NCBI RefSeq assembly: GCF_963583255.1
Contig: NC_084817.1
Span: forward strand, 16,659,989-16,723,988
Length of the DNA stretch: 64,000 nt
Source of the DNA: Pyrus communis
Taxonomy: Eukaryota; Streptophyta; Magnoliopsida; Rosales; Rosaceae
Direction of reading: 5' to 3'
Both the position numbers and the translations under genes were made by a program. Below the pieces are notes generated by a model. The model did no database searches. It was given only the letters and a program-made list of their open reading frames with translations, and was not told the origin of the DNA. Of this stretch, positions 11,042-23,487 are shown piece by piece (the first letter of the stretch is position 1; every line of letters starts with the position of its first letter).

Positions 11042-12309
11042 GTCCTTCAAACAGAGGGAGTAGGAACGTGGTTATTCATATGGAAAGTCACAGACATATA
11101 GTTTAGAACATACGGGTTTTATAGGCATGTATTGATTTAATTAAAACATGGAAGCTTCGGGTTTCATGGAGTACGTTTTGATTTGGAACTTCGAGTTTCA
11201 AAGGCTCTAAATTCAAAACTCTAAGTTCGATTTAGCATGAACTTCTGGTCCATAAAAGGGGTCTTTTCAACACATATAATACAATAAATAACTAAGTGTA
11301 GTGAATTTGTGGTTTGCTTCAGGAACCCAAGTGTGAGTGTTTTGGGAACGAAAGGAAGTCAACGATTCAAAGAAAGAAATAAAATATTGAATCGTTAATG
11401 CCAATAAAGTGGACTTTAGCCAAAAGATTTGGATTTTTGTCAAATTAATGGACTACAGGTCACTTTAACTAATTCAATAGATCATAACCATTCAGGTTTT
11501 GATCGTGGAAGCCAAGTAATGACATTCAGGGTCATATAAGCTTTGTTGGCTTCAGACCAACGATTATTAAGTAGGGTATGCCAAAATATAGCATCAGGTC
11601 AAAAAAGGACGCAACCCAGCAAAAAAATGTTGCCTGCATACGGGTCACGATCCTGCAATAGGTCTTGTTCTAGGCTTGGAGGCACAGGCTGGTAGCAGCG
11701 GGCCGAAAGGGGGCGAGGCTAGGCAACGCAAAGCTGCTAGCAATGGCCCAATACGTGAGATGCCCAGCAGCTTGTCGGCTTCTGGGATGGGTTATAGACG
11801 TGAAGCCCAGCACCAAGGACTCAGGCAGCAGGCTTGGTCGACTTTGAGCAGCAAGCCCAAAAGGCTGATGATGCAGGGCTGACGTCATCCCTGTCGTTGG
11901 CTCAAGCTGCAAGCTCAGCACAGCAGGGATGCAGGCCAGTCAGGCATGGCTTGGCATTGACGTTGGGTGATGGTGTGGCTGGAGCCGCGGCTTGGTCGTG
12001 ATTTCCCTTATTTTTTCCTTCTTTTCTTTTTTTTCGAAATTTTTAATGTTTGATTAAACCTTAATTGCTTATATTTTCTTTTGATTCTTTGACTCACAAA
12101 TTCCACATAGCAAATTCATAATTCTGTTATGGATGAACATATTTAAGTTAAATATAAATGTAGGGGGTTCATATGCATCATGGGGAATGTTTTCATCCTT
12201 CATGGCCTTTGAAAATATCTAACTGGATTTTAGGAGAACCTGATTGGTAGAAAACAATTGATGAACTATAAACTTATCATGATCCTAACTCCATGATACA
12301 TTTTTTTTA
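11042..12309. other. Former copia leader and GC-richer duplicated DNA
   Basis: From 11042 to about 11600 the sequence matches the leader upstream of gag in copia B and in the second block copy. From about 11630 to 12000 it is GC-richer and has small frames on both strands (11670-11921 minus, 11676-11882 plus). These are not conserved in 52790-53760, where a MITE interrupts them. The match to the second copy continues to about 12300 (54060). No 5' LTR or primer-binding site is left for element A. Confidence 0.65.
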
Positions 12310-13598
12310 GAGAGCTTTAATGAAAAGGGCTTGGGCCAACAAATATTTAACCAAAAACATCCCAAAATGTTATTTAAGCAAAAATGCTTAAAGTTTAATA
12401 AAAAATCATCCAAAACTATTGTACAGGGGTCACACTTAAAAGCCCAACCCACTACAAATCTACACTTCTGTAAATATCTCTGAATGATTTAATATTGTCT
12501 TAATTCTTTACCAACCTCAACCCAACACGAAACCGCCATAATAACTCTTTGTCTTCCTATCAAATCGAATTCCCCAATTTCAAAAACAACCAAATTAAAG
12601 TTGAAAAAGTAAGCATTCATTGGAACAAAGCCGCCGAAACAAGTTCAAAGAAGTTTAATGGCAGAAATCGGCAAAAAAGTGTCTGGAAAAAAAAAGAACC
12701 AAAACATAAAACTGTTTCTGGAGAACCCAAAACATAACACTGTTTCTAGAAAAAAAATAATAAAACAATCAAATACAGTGTTTATTTTATCTGTGCACAA
12801 ATAAATACTGTATTTGGAAAGAATCAAAATCCATAAATAGTGACTTAAATTCCATAAACAGTGACTTAGATTCTAGAAACAATGACTTAGATTCCAAAAA
12901 CAGTCTATGTTTTAACCTTTGACTGTTTCTTTTCTTTCATGCATCAGTTGATTATATTTCAGAAACAAGGTGCTTATTTTGCTTTGAATCCAAATGCAGT
13001 GAATTTCACTATTTCTTTCCTAGTTTACATTTAAGAAACAGTGTGTCTATTTCATTTGAATCCATAAATAGTGATTTAGATTCCAGAAATTAGATTCCAG
13101 AAATAGTCATTTATATTCCAGAAATAATGTTACTTAAAATCCAGAAACAGTTTATTTTTATAGTCCAGAAACAGTGACCCGCCGTTATTATTGAATAGCA
13201 TGCAGATCTCAAATTTATTTTCTGGAGAAACAAACGATGAACTCTACTGACGAAGAAAAATTGAAAAACAGTACCTCGAATACACTATGAATAATAACGA
13301 CGATCACATTTCAACAAAATAATACAAAATATAAATTAAATAGTATGAGGATTTATATTTTTGTTTCAAAGAAAAGGAAGTAGGTCTGCAAAACAACGAT
13401 GAACTCCATTAACGACGAAAATCTAGAACTCAACCTAAAAAAGTTAGGGGTAAAATCGACAAATCATAATTTATTATAGTTGGGCCATTTTTAGTTGGAC
13501 TACTTTAATATGGACCTTGTTCTAATCATTAAACAAAACTTATAACATGGGTTTTGATTAAAACTAAAATTTTTCAAACCATTTTTATTAGTCTTTCT
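12310..13598. mobile_element. Non-autonomous TIR element with internal minisatellite (Mutator-like MITE family, copy 2)
   Basis: The left end is GAGAGCTTTAATGAAAAGGG. The right end, reverse-complemented, is AGAAAGACTAATAAAAATGG. Both match the ends of 1697-2820 and of the 154-bp MITE at 56242-56395. The second block copy lacks the element and is continuous there (about 54075-54083), so this is a clean insertion. The target is a T-run, which hides the exact duplication. The interior has a minisatellite at 12830-13175 and no transposase; frames near 12549-12827 are not coding by any sign I can see. Confidence 0.7.
12830..13175. repeat. Degenerate ~20-bp minisatellite
   Basis: Many diverged copies of a unit like ATTCCAGAAACAGTGACTTAG (shown once). 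The units share the (CA)TAAACAGTG/CAGAAACAGTG core with the 27-bp array of the sister element, so both elements of this family carry arrays built on a similar core. Confidence 0.7.
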
Positions 13599-14552
13599 TT
13601 TATTTTTACGATGACTTGCCATCTCGAGGATGAGCTATATAACATCACTAACCTGGTTACGCAATCGGTTTCTCTTTAGTCTTTGCACTGGTCGTAACTC
13701 CTAAAACAAGTTAGCTTTTTAAAAACCCTAAATCATGACTAAGCTGATTTAGAGTAGAGAAAATTAATATACACATATTATCTTGATCAACTTCTTAATT
13801 TAGCCATATCATCATAAAATATTTCTAATATCTTCTTGAAAACTACATGCAACATTTTTGGTTTTCCAACAATCTGAACTGACTACTCCCACTTTCCACA
13901 TCTTTGAACTTAACTAACGTAGTGATTACATAATACTTATAATTGATTAAGAGTTTTTACCTCTCCATATAAAGTTCAGTTCTCCCCTTTTTTAATATCT
14001 GATTCCCCAACATTGTTTGTATTAATTAAAACAAAAAGAGAAAATAAAATTATTGAACTGTCATATAATTACAAAAATAAGTCTTACCGACCTCTTGAAT
14101 GTATATGGAATGTACTCTTTGATATTTGTATCAATTCTTAATTTTGCTATAAAACTACTATCATTTCATCTAAAAAAAAATTAATTGTTTTTCCTCAAAA
14201 TTCAACAAAATAAGACTTAACACCACTCTGTTCTGCTTTTAACATATTTCTACGTTTGAACAAAAAAGAATTGTATTCCTACATTATATAAAATGATGAT
14301 ATGTATATATAGGGTTAGGAATTGGAGTTGGAGATACCCATTTTTTCACGAACATTTTGACACCTATTTTGTATGGCTAGTTAATTTTTTTTTTTTGATG
14401 GCCCAAACCGTTATATTTCAATTCATCATTAATAGATCATCCTTGTACAAATTCAAAATTTTTAAGACATTCACTTCACTTGTAGTGATTAAAATGGACA
14501 AATATGGTTTTATAAAGAAACACTAAAAATGACTATCATTTAATTCAATGGT
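13599..14552. repeat. Duplicated block, copy 1, middle part (no gene)
   Basis: Collinear with 54083-55031, starting ACGATGACTTGCCATCTCGA. High identity by eye, with small indels only. Minor frames (such as 14293-14526) are disrupted in the other copy, which argues against a gene. It ends at the target duplication ATGGT (14548-14552) of copia element B. Confidence 0.85.
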
Positions 14553-14821
14553 TGTTGTAGGCCTATTTAACTGAGCTATTCTAAGGGAATAGAGAGACGG
14601 AGGCCAACGGTAGTAAGAGAGAGAAGAGAGAGATTTAATTGTGAGGTGTGTGTTGTATCACCCCATTGTGCTTTTATTTATAATAGAGGGATAGGTAAAA
14701 TCCTTACCCTTTAGAATTACAACTCTAATAGGAATTAGACTACTAAAGGGAATATACAAGATATCCCTAGATACACTATGATTTACATAATTACATTCCT
14801 ATTCCAAATATGATTGCAACA
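14553..14821 (-). repeat. 3' LTR of copia B
   Basis: 269 bp, TGTTG...CAACA, complete. It shares CATCCCCATTGTG-type and ACTACTAAAGGGAATAT-type landmarks with the other LTR at 20408-20643 (the first reads CACCCCATTGTG here). It is immediately followed by CTCCCCCTT, the complement of the polypurine tract. Confidence 0.88.
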
Positions 14822-14832
14822 CTCCCCCTTGA
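14822..14832 (-). other. Polypurine tract of copia B
   Basis: On the minus strand CTCAAGGGGGAG abuts the 3' LTR exactly. This is the plus-strand DNA primer site expected for a copia element and confirms the minus orientation. Confidence 0.8.
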
Positions 14833-15071
14833 GTGTGTAAAACAGTTGATGAAGTTGGTGGCACAACAGGCGAATGTGAGTGTCATATTTAAAGAAAGTA
14901 TGCATTGGTAGTAAAACTCACAAAACCTCACTATGGTAAAACTCAAGGTGGGAGAAAAACCCATAGACTAAGGAGAAAAGTGAGAAGTATGCATACTGTC
15001 TAAAACAAAAGTCAAACAGGATGAAAGTAGTGAACTCAATGGAGTATGATCATCCCAGGATGGGTGCCTCA

Positions 15072-18000
15072 TCAAAACCTCGTTAGGTAGCAAAAACCCA
15101 GTGGGAAAAATGCTCCTAATTGTAGGAAAAAAAGTACATTAAGATCAAGTGAGTATGCTTCTGGATACTCCCCCTGAGTTAGACATAACTTCCAAATAAG
15201 AGAATTACAAGCAATTCGACTCAGATAACTTATGCATACCGATTTCTTTGACGAGCTTCTGAAAAGTAGACTTGGGCAATGACTTGGTGAAGAGATCGGG
15301 CAGGTTTTCCTAGGAACGAATTTGCTTGACTTCAATGTTCTGATGTTGTTATTGCTGGTGAGAATAAAAGAACTTCGGCGCTATGTGCTTGGTGTTGTCC
15401 CCCTTAATGCGTCCTTTCTTTAACTGTTTGATACATACAACATTGTCTTCAAAGATTGTTGAAGGAAGGTCAACGACGGAAGTAAGACCATTAGTACTTC
15501 GAATATGTTCCATGACTGCTATCAACCAAAAGCACTCACCTGATCCTTTATGCAGGGCGAGAATCTCAGCATGGTTCGAAGAAGTCGTAACTAGCGTTTT
15601 CTTGGTAGACCTCCAAGATATAGCAGTGTCTCCAATGGTAAAGATATAGCCCGTTTAAGAACGTGCCTTATGTGGATCAGACAGATATCCAGAATCTATG
15701 TAACCAACAAGGCGGGAATAAATCCGAGAACTAAGGGGGCGGCAACTCTGGCAGATTCGTGGGTGTAGAACAAGCCTAAATCCATCGTACCTTTGAGGTA
15801 GCGAAAAATGTCTTTAATACCATTCTAGTGTCTGGGTGTAAGCGCATTCCTGTATCTAGCCAAAAGATTAACAGCAAAGGAGATGTTAGGTCTAATGCAT
15901 TAAGCCAAGTACAATAAAGCCCCAATTCCACTTAGGTAAGTAACTTTAGATTCCAAAAATCTCTTCCTCATCTTCCTTCGGACGGAAGGGATCTCGTTTA
16001 GCATCTAGAGTCCGAATGACCATAAATGTACTCGAAGGCTTCGCTTTATCCTCATTAAAACGTCGTAACACCTTTTGGGTGTTGTTCAATTGATGTACTA
16101 AGATTTCATCCAAACAATGATCGATCTCCAAGTCGAGTCAATATCGAGTTTTCCGAAGATCTTTCATCTCAAATTCCGATTTCAAGTGCACGACAATTTC
16201 CTCAGCTCTACAGGAGTTCCATTGAGGTTCATGTTGTTGACATAAACTGAAACGATTGCAAATAAAAAATGTGACTTCTTTATGAACACGTATGGGCATA
16301 ATTTTTTGTTCACATAACCTTGACTTGTCAAATATTCACTCAGACTGCTATACCACATCTAGCTAGATTGTTTCAATCCGTAGAGTGATCTCCTCAATCT
16401 AATAAAGAGAGTGTTCTGTGGTCTAGAACTATTTAAACCAGTCAATGGAAGTCCTTCTGGAACTTTTATGTAGATTTCCGTATCTAGATCCCCATAAAGA
16501 TACTCGATTACCACGCCCATGAGGTGCATATTCAATTTTTCGGAAACTACCAAATTGATTAGGTAGCAGAACGTTATAATGTCCATTACGAGGGAATACG
16601 TCTCTTCATAATCAATTCCAGGGCACTGAGAGAAGCCTTGCAGTATGAGGCGTGCTTTGTATCACACTATTTCATTCCTCTCATTACGTTTCCTCACGAA
16701 AACCCACTTGTACCCCACTGGCTTCACATGTGATGGAGTAGGAGCTATAGGTCCAAACACTTTACGTTTCGCAAGCGAATCGAATTCGACCTAGATTACT
16801 TATTTCCATTTAAACTAATTCGTTCTACCTTAGTATTCATCAATGGAACGTGGTTCGATGTCATCGCTAAGCATGATGTCATTTCGATTCCAAACCTCAT
16901 CAAATACTGAGTAGTGGACCGAAATCTTGTGATTCTTGGGAAGTCAAGTTGTCTCATCTAAGACATCACCGTAATCTAGAATAACCTCATATGTTGGAAC
17001 AGATGAGTGACCAATGGTCGAATTCAAACTAGGGTCACTAGTTGGTGTTGATTTCCTCTTTCGGGGTTATGAATCCTTTGAACTAAAGGGTCTGTCACAC
17101 TTCAGGGTCGGAACAGATGATTGGCTAGCCGCCAATGTACCGTGTCACGTGGAAGATGTGACCTCCTTACCTTCGGGGACGGTTCGACTTTCCCAAGCGG
17201 GATTGTGACGTACGCGAGGTACATATATCCGTGCAAATGCATTTACAGTAGGTATATGTGATCTTGTTACCTTAGCTGGATCATTAAAAGCATCTACCAT
17301 GCTCTAAGCAATGCTCTGAAGATCTATAATTCTTCGCACCTCAGTTTCAAATTAGGTAGTGCATGCATCTAAATGAGATATAGTGGAAGCATACTACGAC
17401 AATTCGCGGCGTTCTCCAAGAACGTTAGCGTGCTTATTTCCCCCTAACGACGGGAAAACTGTCTCATCAAAGTGACAATCCGTAAAATGTGCAATAAAGA
17501 GATCTCCTATCAAGGGTTCTAAATAGCGAACAATTTATGGCGAATCATAACCAACATAGATGCCCATTTTTGTTTGAGGACCCATTTTAGTATGTAGTAG
17601 CGGCTCTATTGGCACTTAAATTGCGCACCCAAACACATGTACATGCGAGACTTCATGCTTGTATCCAATAACCAACTGTAACGGTAAATGCGGTTAGGTA
17701 GCGGTGGGCCTCAGGTGGACTATCATAGTTACATGCAATATTGGATAGCCCTAGGCAAATACCGACAGTTTGGTTCACATAACCAAAATCTGAGCTATCA
17801 ATTGAAGGCACTTTATGAAAGCTTCTGCCAGGCCAATTTGGGTGTGAACATGAGGCACAAGATGATCCACTTTAGTTCACACTAACATGCAATAATCATC
17901 AAAAGTCTGTGACGTAAACTCTCCAGCGTTATCCCGTTGAATCGACTTGATCGAATAATCATGGTGGTAAGCCCTTAGCTTAATAATTTGTGCTAGAAGT

Positions 18001-19959
18001 TTCGCAAATGCAGTGTTGTGTGTGGACAAGAGGCAAACATGTGACCATCGTGTCGATCCATCAACCAACACCATAAAGTATATAAATGGTCCACATGTTG
18101 GCTAGATAGGTTCACAAATATCCCCTTGAATCCTCTGAAGAGACTTAAAATGGTAGTGAATAATCTTTGTGATAGAGGGTTGAGTATTCAACTTCCCCAA
18201 AAAACATTCTTTGCATGGCGGGAATCCAACGTAGAGAGGTAAATGATGCCCATGTGATGATTTGAGGATACTATGCTTCATATCATATTTGGGATGTCTC
18301 ATATAGTCATGCCAAAGCAGCAAAGTGCTCTGGAAGTCAAGCACAAGGTCGACCACATGATGGGCTTCTATGCCGCGAATGGTTGTGATGTATAACCCAC
18401 TAGGGAGACGTTCCAACTTCTTGTGAATACGCTTCTAGCCATATTCGTACGAACTGATACAAAGAAATTCATAACCATTATCTTCAGTGGTTTTAATATG
18501 ATATTGATTATCTCGTTTATCTCTAAAACTCAACAACGTTCTTCCAGAACGTGGATAATAGAGGGCCTCTTTAATGGTTAAGACAGTACATTGGACAACA
18601 TGATACAGGCCTTTCTGTATCCTTCAATTAGGTTGGATAGGCTTGAGAAAGTTGTCAGAGGTACTTTCTTAGGTACAAAGTTAGTAAAATAGTGTCGCTC
18701 ACACAATATGGTGTGCGTGGTAGCACTATCAGCCAGACAACTAACTTCCCTACTAGACATATACCTATAAATAAATTGATTGAATTGGTCACATGTATAA
18801 ATATAATTCCATTCATTCAATTAATCAATTTGAGAAATAATATCCATAAAATAACAATCCATAGTTCAAAACAAACCAAAATCAAACAAATTATTCCAAG
18901 TACATAGAAAAATTGTCCAAAATTAAACCATAAACCTAGAAACTAGGGGGGTCCTGCCACTAGGGGTAAAATACCCTAGAAACATGTCTAAAATTTATTC
19001 TTCCATAAGAGCTGATGCCTCTTGAAAATCTTATATCTCCACGGATGTAGTAGCATCTTCCGGATGTTCCATATGTGCAAAGTTAAACTCATGACGAGAA
19101 TGATACTTGACAATAGCCTCGGGGGTAGCTCGGCATATGCGTGATCAATGATCCCTTAATCCATAGCAATAGCTTGTCCCTTGTTCTTGAAGTTTAGGGC
19201 CTTAAGAGCAAGAGGTTGGTACTTTTGGGTCATATTTCCTCCTTTGGGTGGGCCTTGATTCTGTTGACCTTGGGCCTATGGTGGGGCTTACCACCCAATT
19301 CCATGGCCACGACGATTGTTGTGTTATTTGTGGTTGCTGGAATTGGTCGCATGCGCTTCAAGCACAGCGTTCGAGCCCAGTGGGTTAAGCTTGATGGTTC
19401 TTCATCAAAAGCTGGTTTTGCTTTTCAGCGAAAAGTAAAATAGAGATCAAATCCAAAAATTTGGTGAACTTCTGTGCCCTATATTGTTGTTGCAGGACAA
19501 TATTGCTGGCATGGAATGTCGAATAGGTATTCTCCAAGAGATCTGATTCGGTTAGTTCCACTTTACAAAACTTCAGCACTGATCAGATTCTACAAACTTC
19601 AGAGTTGTATTCATTCACGGACTTAAAGTCTTGGAAGCGATGATGCTACCAGTCGTGTCTTGCTTCAAGCACGTAGATGTCTTTCTAGTGATCGAAACGG
19701 TCGACCAAAGCAAGCCAGAGGGTACGTGGGTCCTCCTCAGTGAGGTACTCGGTTTGCAGCGCATCATGGATGTCTCTTCGAATGAAGATCATTGTAGTAG
19801 CTTTTTGAGCTTTGTTGACAAGTTGTCATCGGTAGGCTCCTCGATGATGGTTCTAATACCCTTTGCAATAAGATGGAGCTTCACGCCTTGAACCCACTTT
19901 TGGTAGTTTCCTCCAGATACTTCCAAAGCAGTGAAATCGAGGTTGTTCAAGTTCGACAT
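15072..19959 (-). pseudogene. Ty1/copia gag-pol remnant, element B
   Basis: All expected copia domains are present in order on the minus strand but broken by many frameshifts and stops. Gag starts at 19959 (MSNLNNLDFTALEVSGGN), with the UBN2-type part near 19579-19385. Protease is near 18730 with the active-site motif CLADSATTHTIL. The pre-integrase finger is at 18330-18180 (LLWHDYM, CKECFLGKL). The integrase core is at 18074-17877, starting FMVLVDGSTRW-like and containing IQRDNAGEF with the second acidic residue. RT is at 16586-16359 (YLYGDLDTEIYIKVPEG, RRSLYGLKQS). The RT thumb region is at 16131-15946 (TQKVLRRFNEDKAKPSST) and RNase H at about 15900-15200. It cannot produce an active polyprotein. 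Placement in the copia superfamily rests on integrase lying before RT. Confidence 0.9.
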
Positions 19960-20407
19960 GTCCCTAAAACAGAGGGTACAACAAAACGTAGTTAGTCATA
20001 TGGTAATCCATAGACATACATTGTAAAATATTTGGGTTCTATAAGCATGTATTGGTTTAATTTATGCATGAAAGCTACAGGTTTCATGTGGTAAATTTTG
20101 AATGAAAACTTCAGGCTTCAAAGGCACTAAATATGAAGCTACAGGTTCAATTTAGTTTTATGAATGATTAGTTCATAAAGGAGAGGTTCCTACAAGAAAC
20201 ACAGAATGCAATATGCTGATTGAAGTGTAGTGGATTTGAGTTTCTTTGGGAATTCAAGTGTGAGAAATTCGGGACTACGAAAGGATGTTAACGGTTCAAA
20301 GTATAAAAATAAATTATTGAATCGATAATGTCCAGTGATCTTTAGGTCAATAATTTTGATTAATTATAAGATTAATGGACTGCATGTCACTTTTAATTAA
20401 TTCAATA

Positions 20408-20643
20408 GAATAGAGAGAGGGAGGCCGGTGGTAGTGAGAAAGAGAAGAGAGAAATTTAATTGAGAGATGTGTGTTGTATCACCCCATTGTGCCTTTATTC
20501 ATAGTAGTAGGATAGGTAAAATCCTTACCCTTTTAGGATTACAACTCTAATAGGAATTAGACTACTAAAAGGAATATAAAAGATATCCCTAGATACACTA
20601 CAATTTACACAATCACATTTCTATTCCAAATATGACAGCAACA
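20408..20643 (-). repeat. 5' LTR of copia B (inner edge deleted)
   Basis: Matches the 3' LTR from AATAGAGAGA onward and ends CAACA. The first 30-35 bp of the LTR (TGTTGTAGGCC...) and the primer-binding site are missing. Leader sequence that in element A continues past TTCAATAG is joined directly to LTR sequence here. Confidence 0.8.
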
Positions 20644-20805
20644 ATGGTTATATTATTTCGAATTTTGGTGATTTTTGGTAATACATGATCATATTTGAGG
20701 GAAGACCTAAATACAAACGTTTTAGATTATTGAAAAACATTATAAAGTGGCCCAACAAAGTAAGTGTCAAAATATGTGGATCCTAACCTCTATATAATAC
20801 ATACA

Positions 20806-20871
<66 letters not shown>

Positions 20872-21198
20872 ATGTGACTTCTATTTTATTTTTGGGACCG
20901 AAGATTAGACCGTTGCCAGTTAATATATAAAAATGGTATGAATGCATGATTCAAGTGAGAAAGCTAATTTTATTATTGTTTTCTCACTATCTTTGCCTGA
21001 CTTTGTGGTGTAAACTATTATTGATTTTCTCATTATTTATGCCTGACTTTTGTGGTGTAAACTATTATCGTTTCTTGTTGATCGAAACATGCACAAACCA
21101 CATGACTAGCGTGGAGTAGTCGCGACATGATGAATGGATGGATGAACAAAATAGGACTGCGTGATGGGCTGTATGTGCATGGACCTTAAAGCTACAAG
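20644..21198. repeat. Duplicated block, copy 1, continuation
   Basis: Continues the match to the second copy after copia B: TATTATTTCGAATTTTGG here against 55031 onward. No gene. Contains a microsatellite (20797-20868). Ends at AAG, the probable target site of the element at 21199. Confidence 0.8.
20797..20868. repeat. (ACAT)n-(AT)n compound microsatellite
   Basis: Tetranucleotide ATAC repeats pass into dinucleotide AT repeats. The other block copy has an (AAAT)n-(AT)n version at 55139-55201, so the locus has mutated differently in the two copies. Confidence 0.92.
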
Positions 21199-22625
21199 GG
21201 TGCGTTTGTTGCATCGGACTGTCTCGGATTGGATTAGCTTCAAGGACTAAGCTGGATTGGTTTAGACTAGACTAAGCTGGACTAACATAGTGAAGCGTTT
21301 GGTGCAGTGTCGGACTAAAAAACTGGACTAACAATAAATTATTATTATTATATTTTAATTTATTTTCTATTAAAAATATCAAAATGAATATATGGAAAAA
21401 TAAAAGGGCATAGCCCTCTTCTTCTTCACAAATTGCAGGTGCTTCACCCTCACCGCCAGTTCCACTCAATTTGTTGGATTCTTGTAAGACTACCATAAGC
21501 CTTAATGTAAAAGGTACTAATTAACTAGGTAAGATCATATACCTGCAGAAATTAATGAGTTGATAACAAAACCTATCAGAATTTACATAGAACAACTTTG
21601 TATTTCATTTCATAAAAGGAAAAATAGCAGATAAATTGAAAACAAATGGGTAGCAGTCAAAACCCAAAAACCAATCAACTCTGAGAAATCAATCAAACCC
21701 ACAAATCGATCAAAAACAAAAATCTATCAAAACCCAGTAATAATTTCACGAATCTTCAAAACAAAACTAAAGAAAACTAAGAAGAGAAAGTGGCAGAGGA
21801 AGCCGTGATTTACGAGGACGCGGCGGTGGTCCTGGGATGGTCCAACGAGCTTGTCAAGCAGGATGAGGAGTCGAGCAGAACGAGGAGTTGAGTGGGACGA
21901 CGCGAGAGAAAAGAAGGGTCTTAAAAATCTGGTGGTAGTCGGGGGGTCTCACTAATCAGCAACAACATAGCACCAAGCAAACCCATGTGAAAAAAAAAAT
22001 TAAAAAATTCAGGGAAAAAAAAAAAGCAATCGTCTTTACCTGATGGGAGAGGTTGCAAAAGAATAAGAAACTTGGAGAGGATGGAGCAGTTTTCTTCAGG
22101 GATTTGATCGGGAAAAAATTATCAGCATGTTAGAAATGGTGGGGGAGACCAAATCGGAAGTGGGTATTGGAGGTCTTGATGCATTGTGGGCTAAAGCGTT
22201 GGGAACTGAAGCTTGCAAGGGCTTGGCATCCATGGTGGTCAAGACAACGCTCGAAGAAAATCGCAGCCACGATGCCCATTTCCTCCCCACGATCTGCAAA
22301 TCGACGCAAATTCCTTTGAGATCCAAAAGAACATAGCCTAGAACTCGTAGAAGGGCGAAGCAGAGATGAGGAAGAAGATGAAAATGGATGCGGGAGTGGA
22401 GAAGAAGAAGCAGGGGCGAAGCAAAAGGGGCTAAGCGAAGATATCTTAGAAAGTCCCGTGGTTTGTGGAGGGTCTCGCTAAGAACTCCTAGCGAGGCCTC
22501 TAATCCACGCGAGTCCCCTTTAGTCCCATTTAACTTAGTCCCAATACAAACCAAACATGGGACTATGTAAGTAAGTAGTCCAATCCAGTCCAGTCCCAGC
22601 TAACAAGGCCAAACAAACGCCCCCC
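21199..22625. mobile_element. 1.4-kb non-autonomous TIR DNA transposon
   Basis: The left end GGTGCGTTTGTTGCATCGGA and the right end, reverse-complemented GGGGGGCGTTTGTTTGGCC, form imperfect terminal inverted repeats. Subterminal GGACTGGATTGGACTA-type motifs occur inside both ends. The block copy at 55531 has the uninterrupted site (CTACAAGTGTTT), giving a 3-bp target duplication AAG at 21196-21198 and 22626-22628. A 3-bp duplication with such ends points to PIF/Harbinger (Tourist-like) or CACTA, and I prefer the former. One frame at 22096-22554 on the minus strand is open for 152 residues, without recognisable domains. No transposase is present. Confidence 0.75.
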
Positions 22626-23487
22626 AAGTGTTTAACCATTTGTATTATGACATATAACGTACTAATCTGTATTTTCAGCACATTGAAAAATTTGATCTTA
22701 ACATAAGCCACATGCTTAACACGGAGCAATCGAGATATGATGAATGGATGGATGGACACATTAGAGGATTGGGTGATGGGGAGTTCTTAAGGTAGAGGTG
22801 TGTAGCAGTATGCGCATGGACCTCAAGTATTCAAACATCTAACCACTTGTACTATGTTATTTGGTGTATCGGGTCGTGTTGAGATTTTTCAATGTACCTG
22901 GAATATCCGGGCACATTGAAAAATCTCCCATGTGTATCAAATTGTCCTTCACGTGGAGTGATAGTTTTTATTTTCAGAGAGGTTTTGCATGTTATGCCCA
23001 CTTACCAGTGTGAGTTGGTTAAACCTTATAATGCGCTAGCAATAATGTGATTCAAACTTACGTTTGGTGAGAATCGAACCTAAGACCTCTTACTTACCAG
23101 TGTGCTTCTTGTATTTTTAAAATATACATCAATAAAAAATCGACAATATTAAAGAAAAAATAAAATAGAAATTGGACAGGAATATGCAAGTTAAATGCAG
23201 TGGTGTCACTGCCTGAGGTAGATTACTCGATGAAACTGAAAAGGGTGGTGATTAGGGGTGGGCACATAATTGTCTTGCTAAGCGAGATAGTCCAGTTGTT
23301 TATGTTTGAAATGTTTAATTAGTTCCTTAATTAGTTTTTAAAAAAGCATTAAATGGGAGCTAGCTCTCCATTGGAAAGCAGATAGTGACTTTTATTAGTT
23401 TTTTGTTTTTTTTGTTTTTTTTTTCTTTTTCCCCGAAGCGTGACTTTTATTAATTAAGTAAGAAGTTGGAAATTGGCAGCAGTTTGG
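22626..23487. repeat. Duplicated block, copy 1, right part
   Basis: Resumes the match to 55531-56517 and ends at CAGCAGTTTGG. In the other copy the Athila-like LTR starts at this point, so 23483-23487 preserves the empty site of that insertion. No gene; includes a SINE fragment at 23010-23112. Confidence 0.82.
23010..23112 (-). mobile_element. Truncated SINE (same family as 5802-5970)
   Basis: Shares AATAATGTGATTCAAACTTA and GAATCGAACCTAAGACCTCT with the complete copy, including the B box complement at 23071-23080. The A-box end and the tail are missing. The paralogous fragment at 55878-56012 keeps the tail side but has a degenerate B box. Confidence 0.6.

Larger units (their letters stand above)
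14553..20643 (-). mobile_element. Ty1/copia retrotransposon B, near full length
   Basis: Begins TGTTG and ends CAACA, flanked by a perfect 5-bp target duplication ATGGT (14548-14552 and 20644-20648). The paralogous block retains the empty site (55027-55031). In minus orientation the order is 5' LTR (20408-20643), gag, protease, integrase, reverse transcriptase, RNase H, polypurine tract, 3' LTR (14553-14821). At about 6.1 kb it is slightly longer than the usual copia size of about 5 kb. The two LTRs differ at roughly one base in ten by eye, so the insertion is old, yet it post-dates the block duplication. Confidence 0.92.

Noticed and set aside
15383..15649. Plus-strand 88-residue ORF
   Set aside because: A shadow of the minus-strand copia RNase H region, whose motifs explain the sequence.
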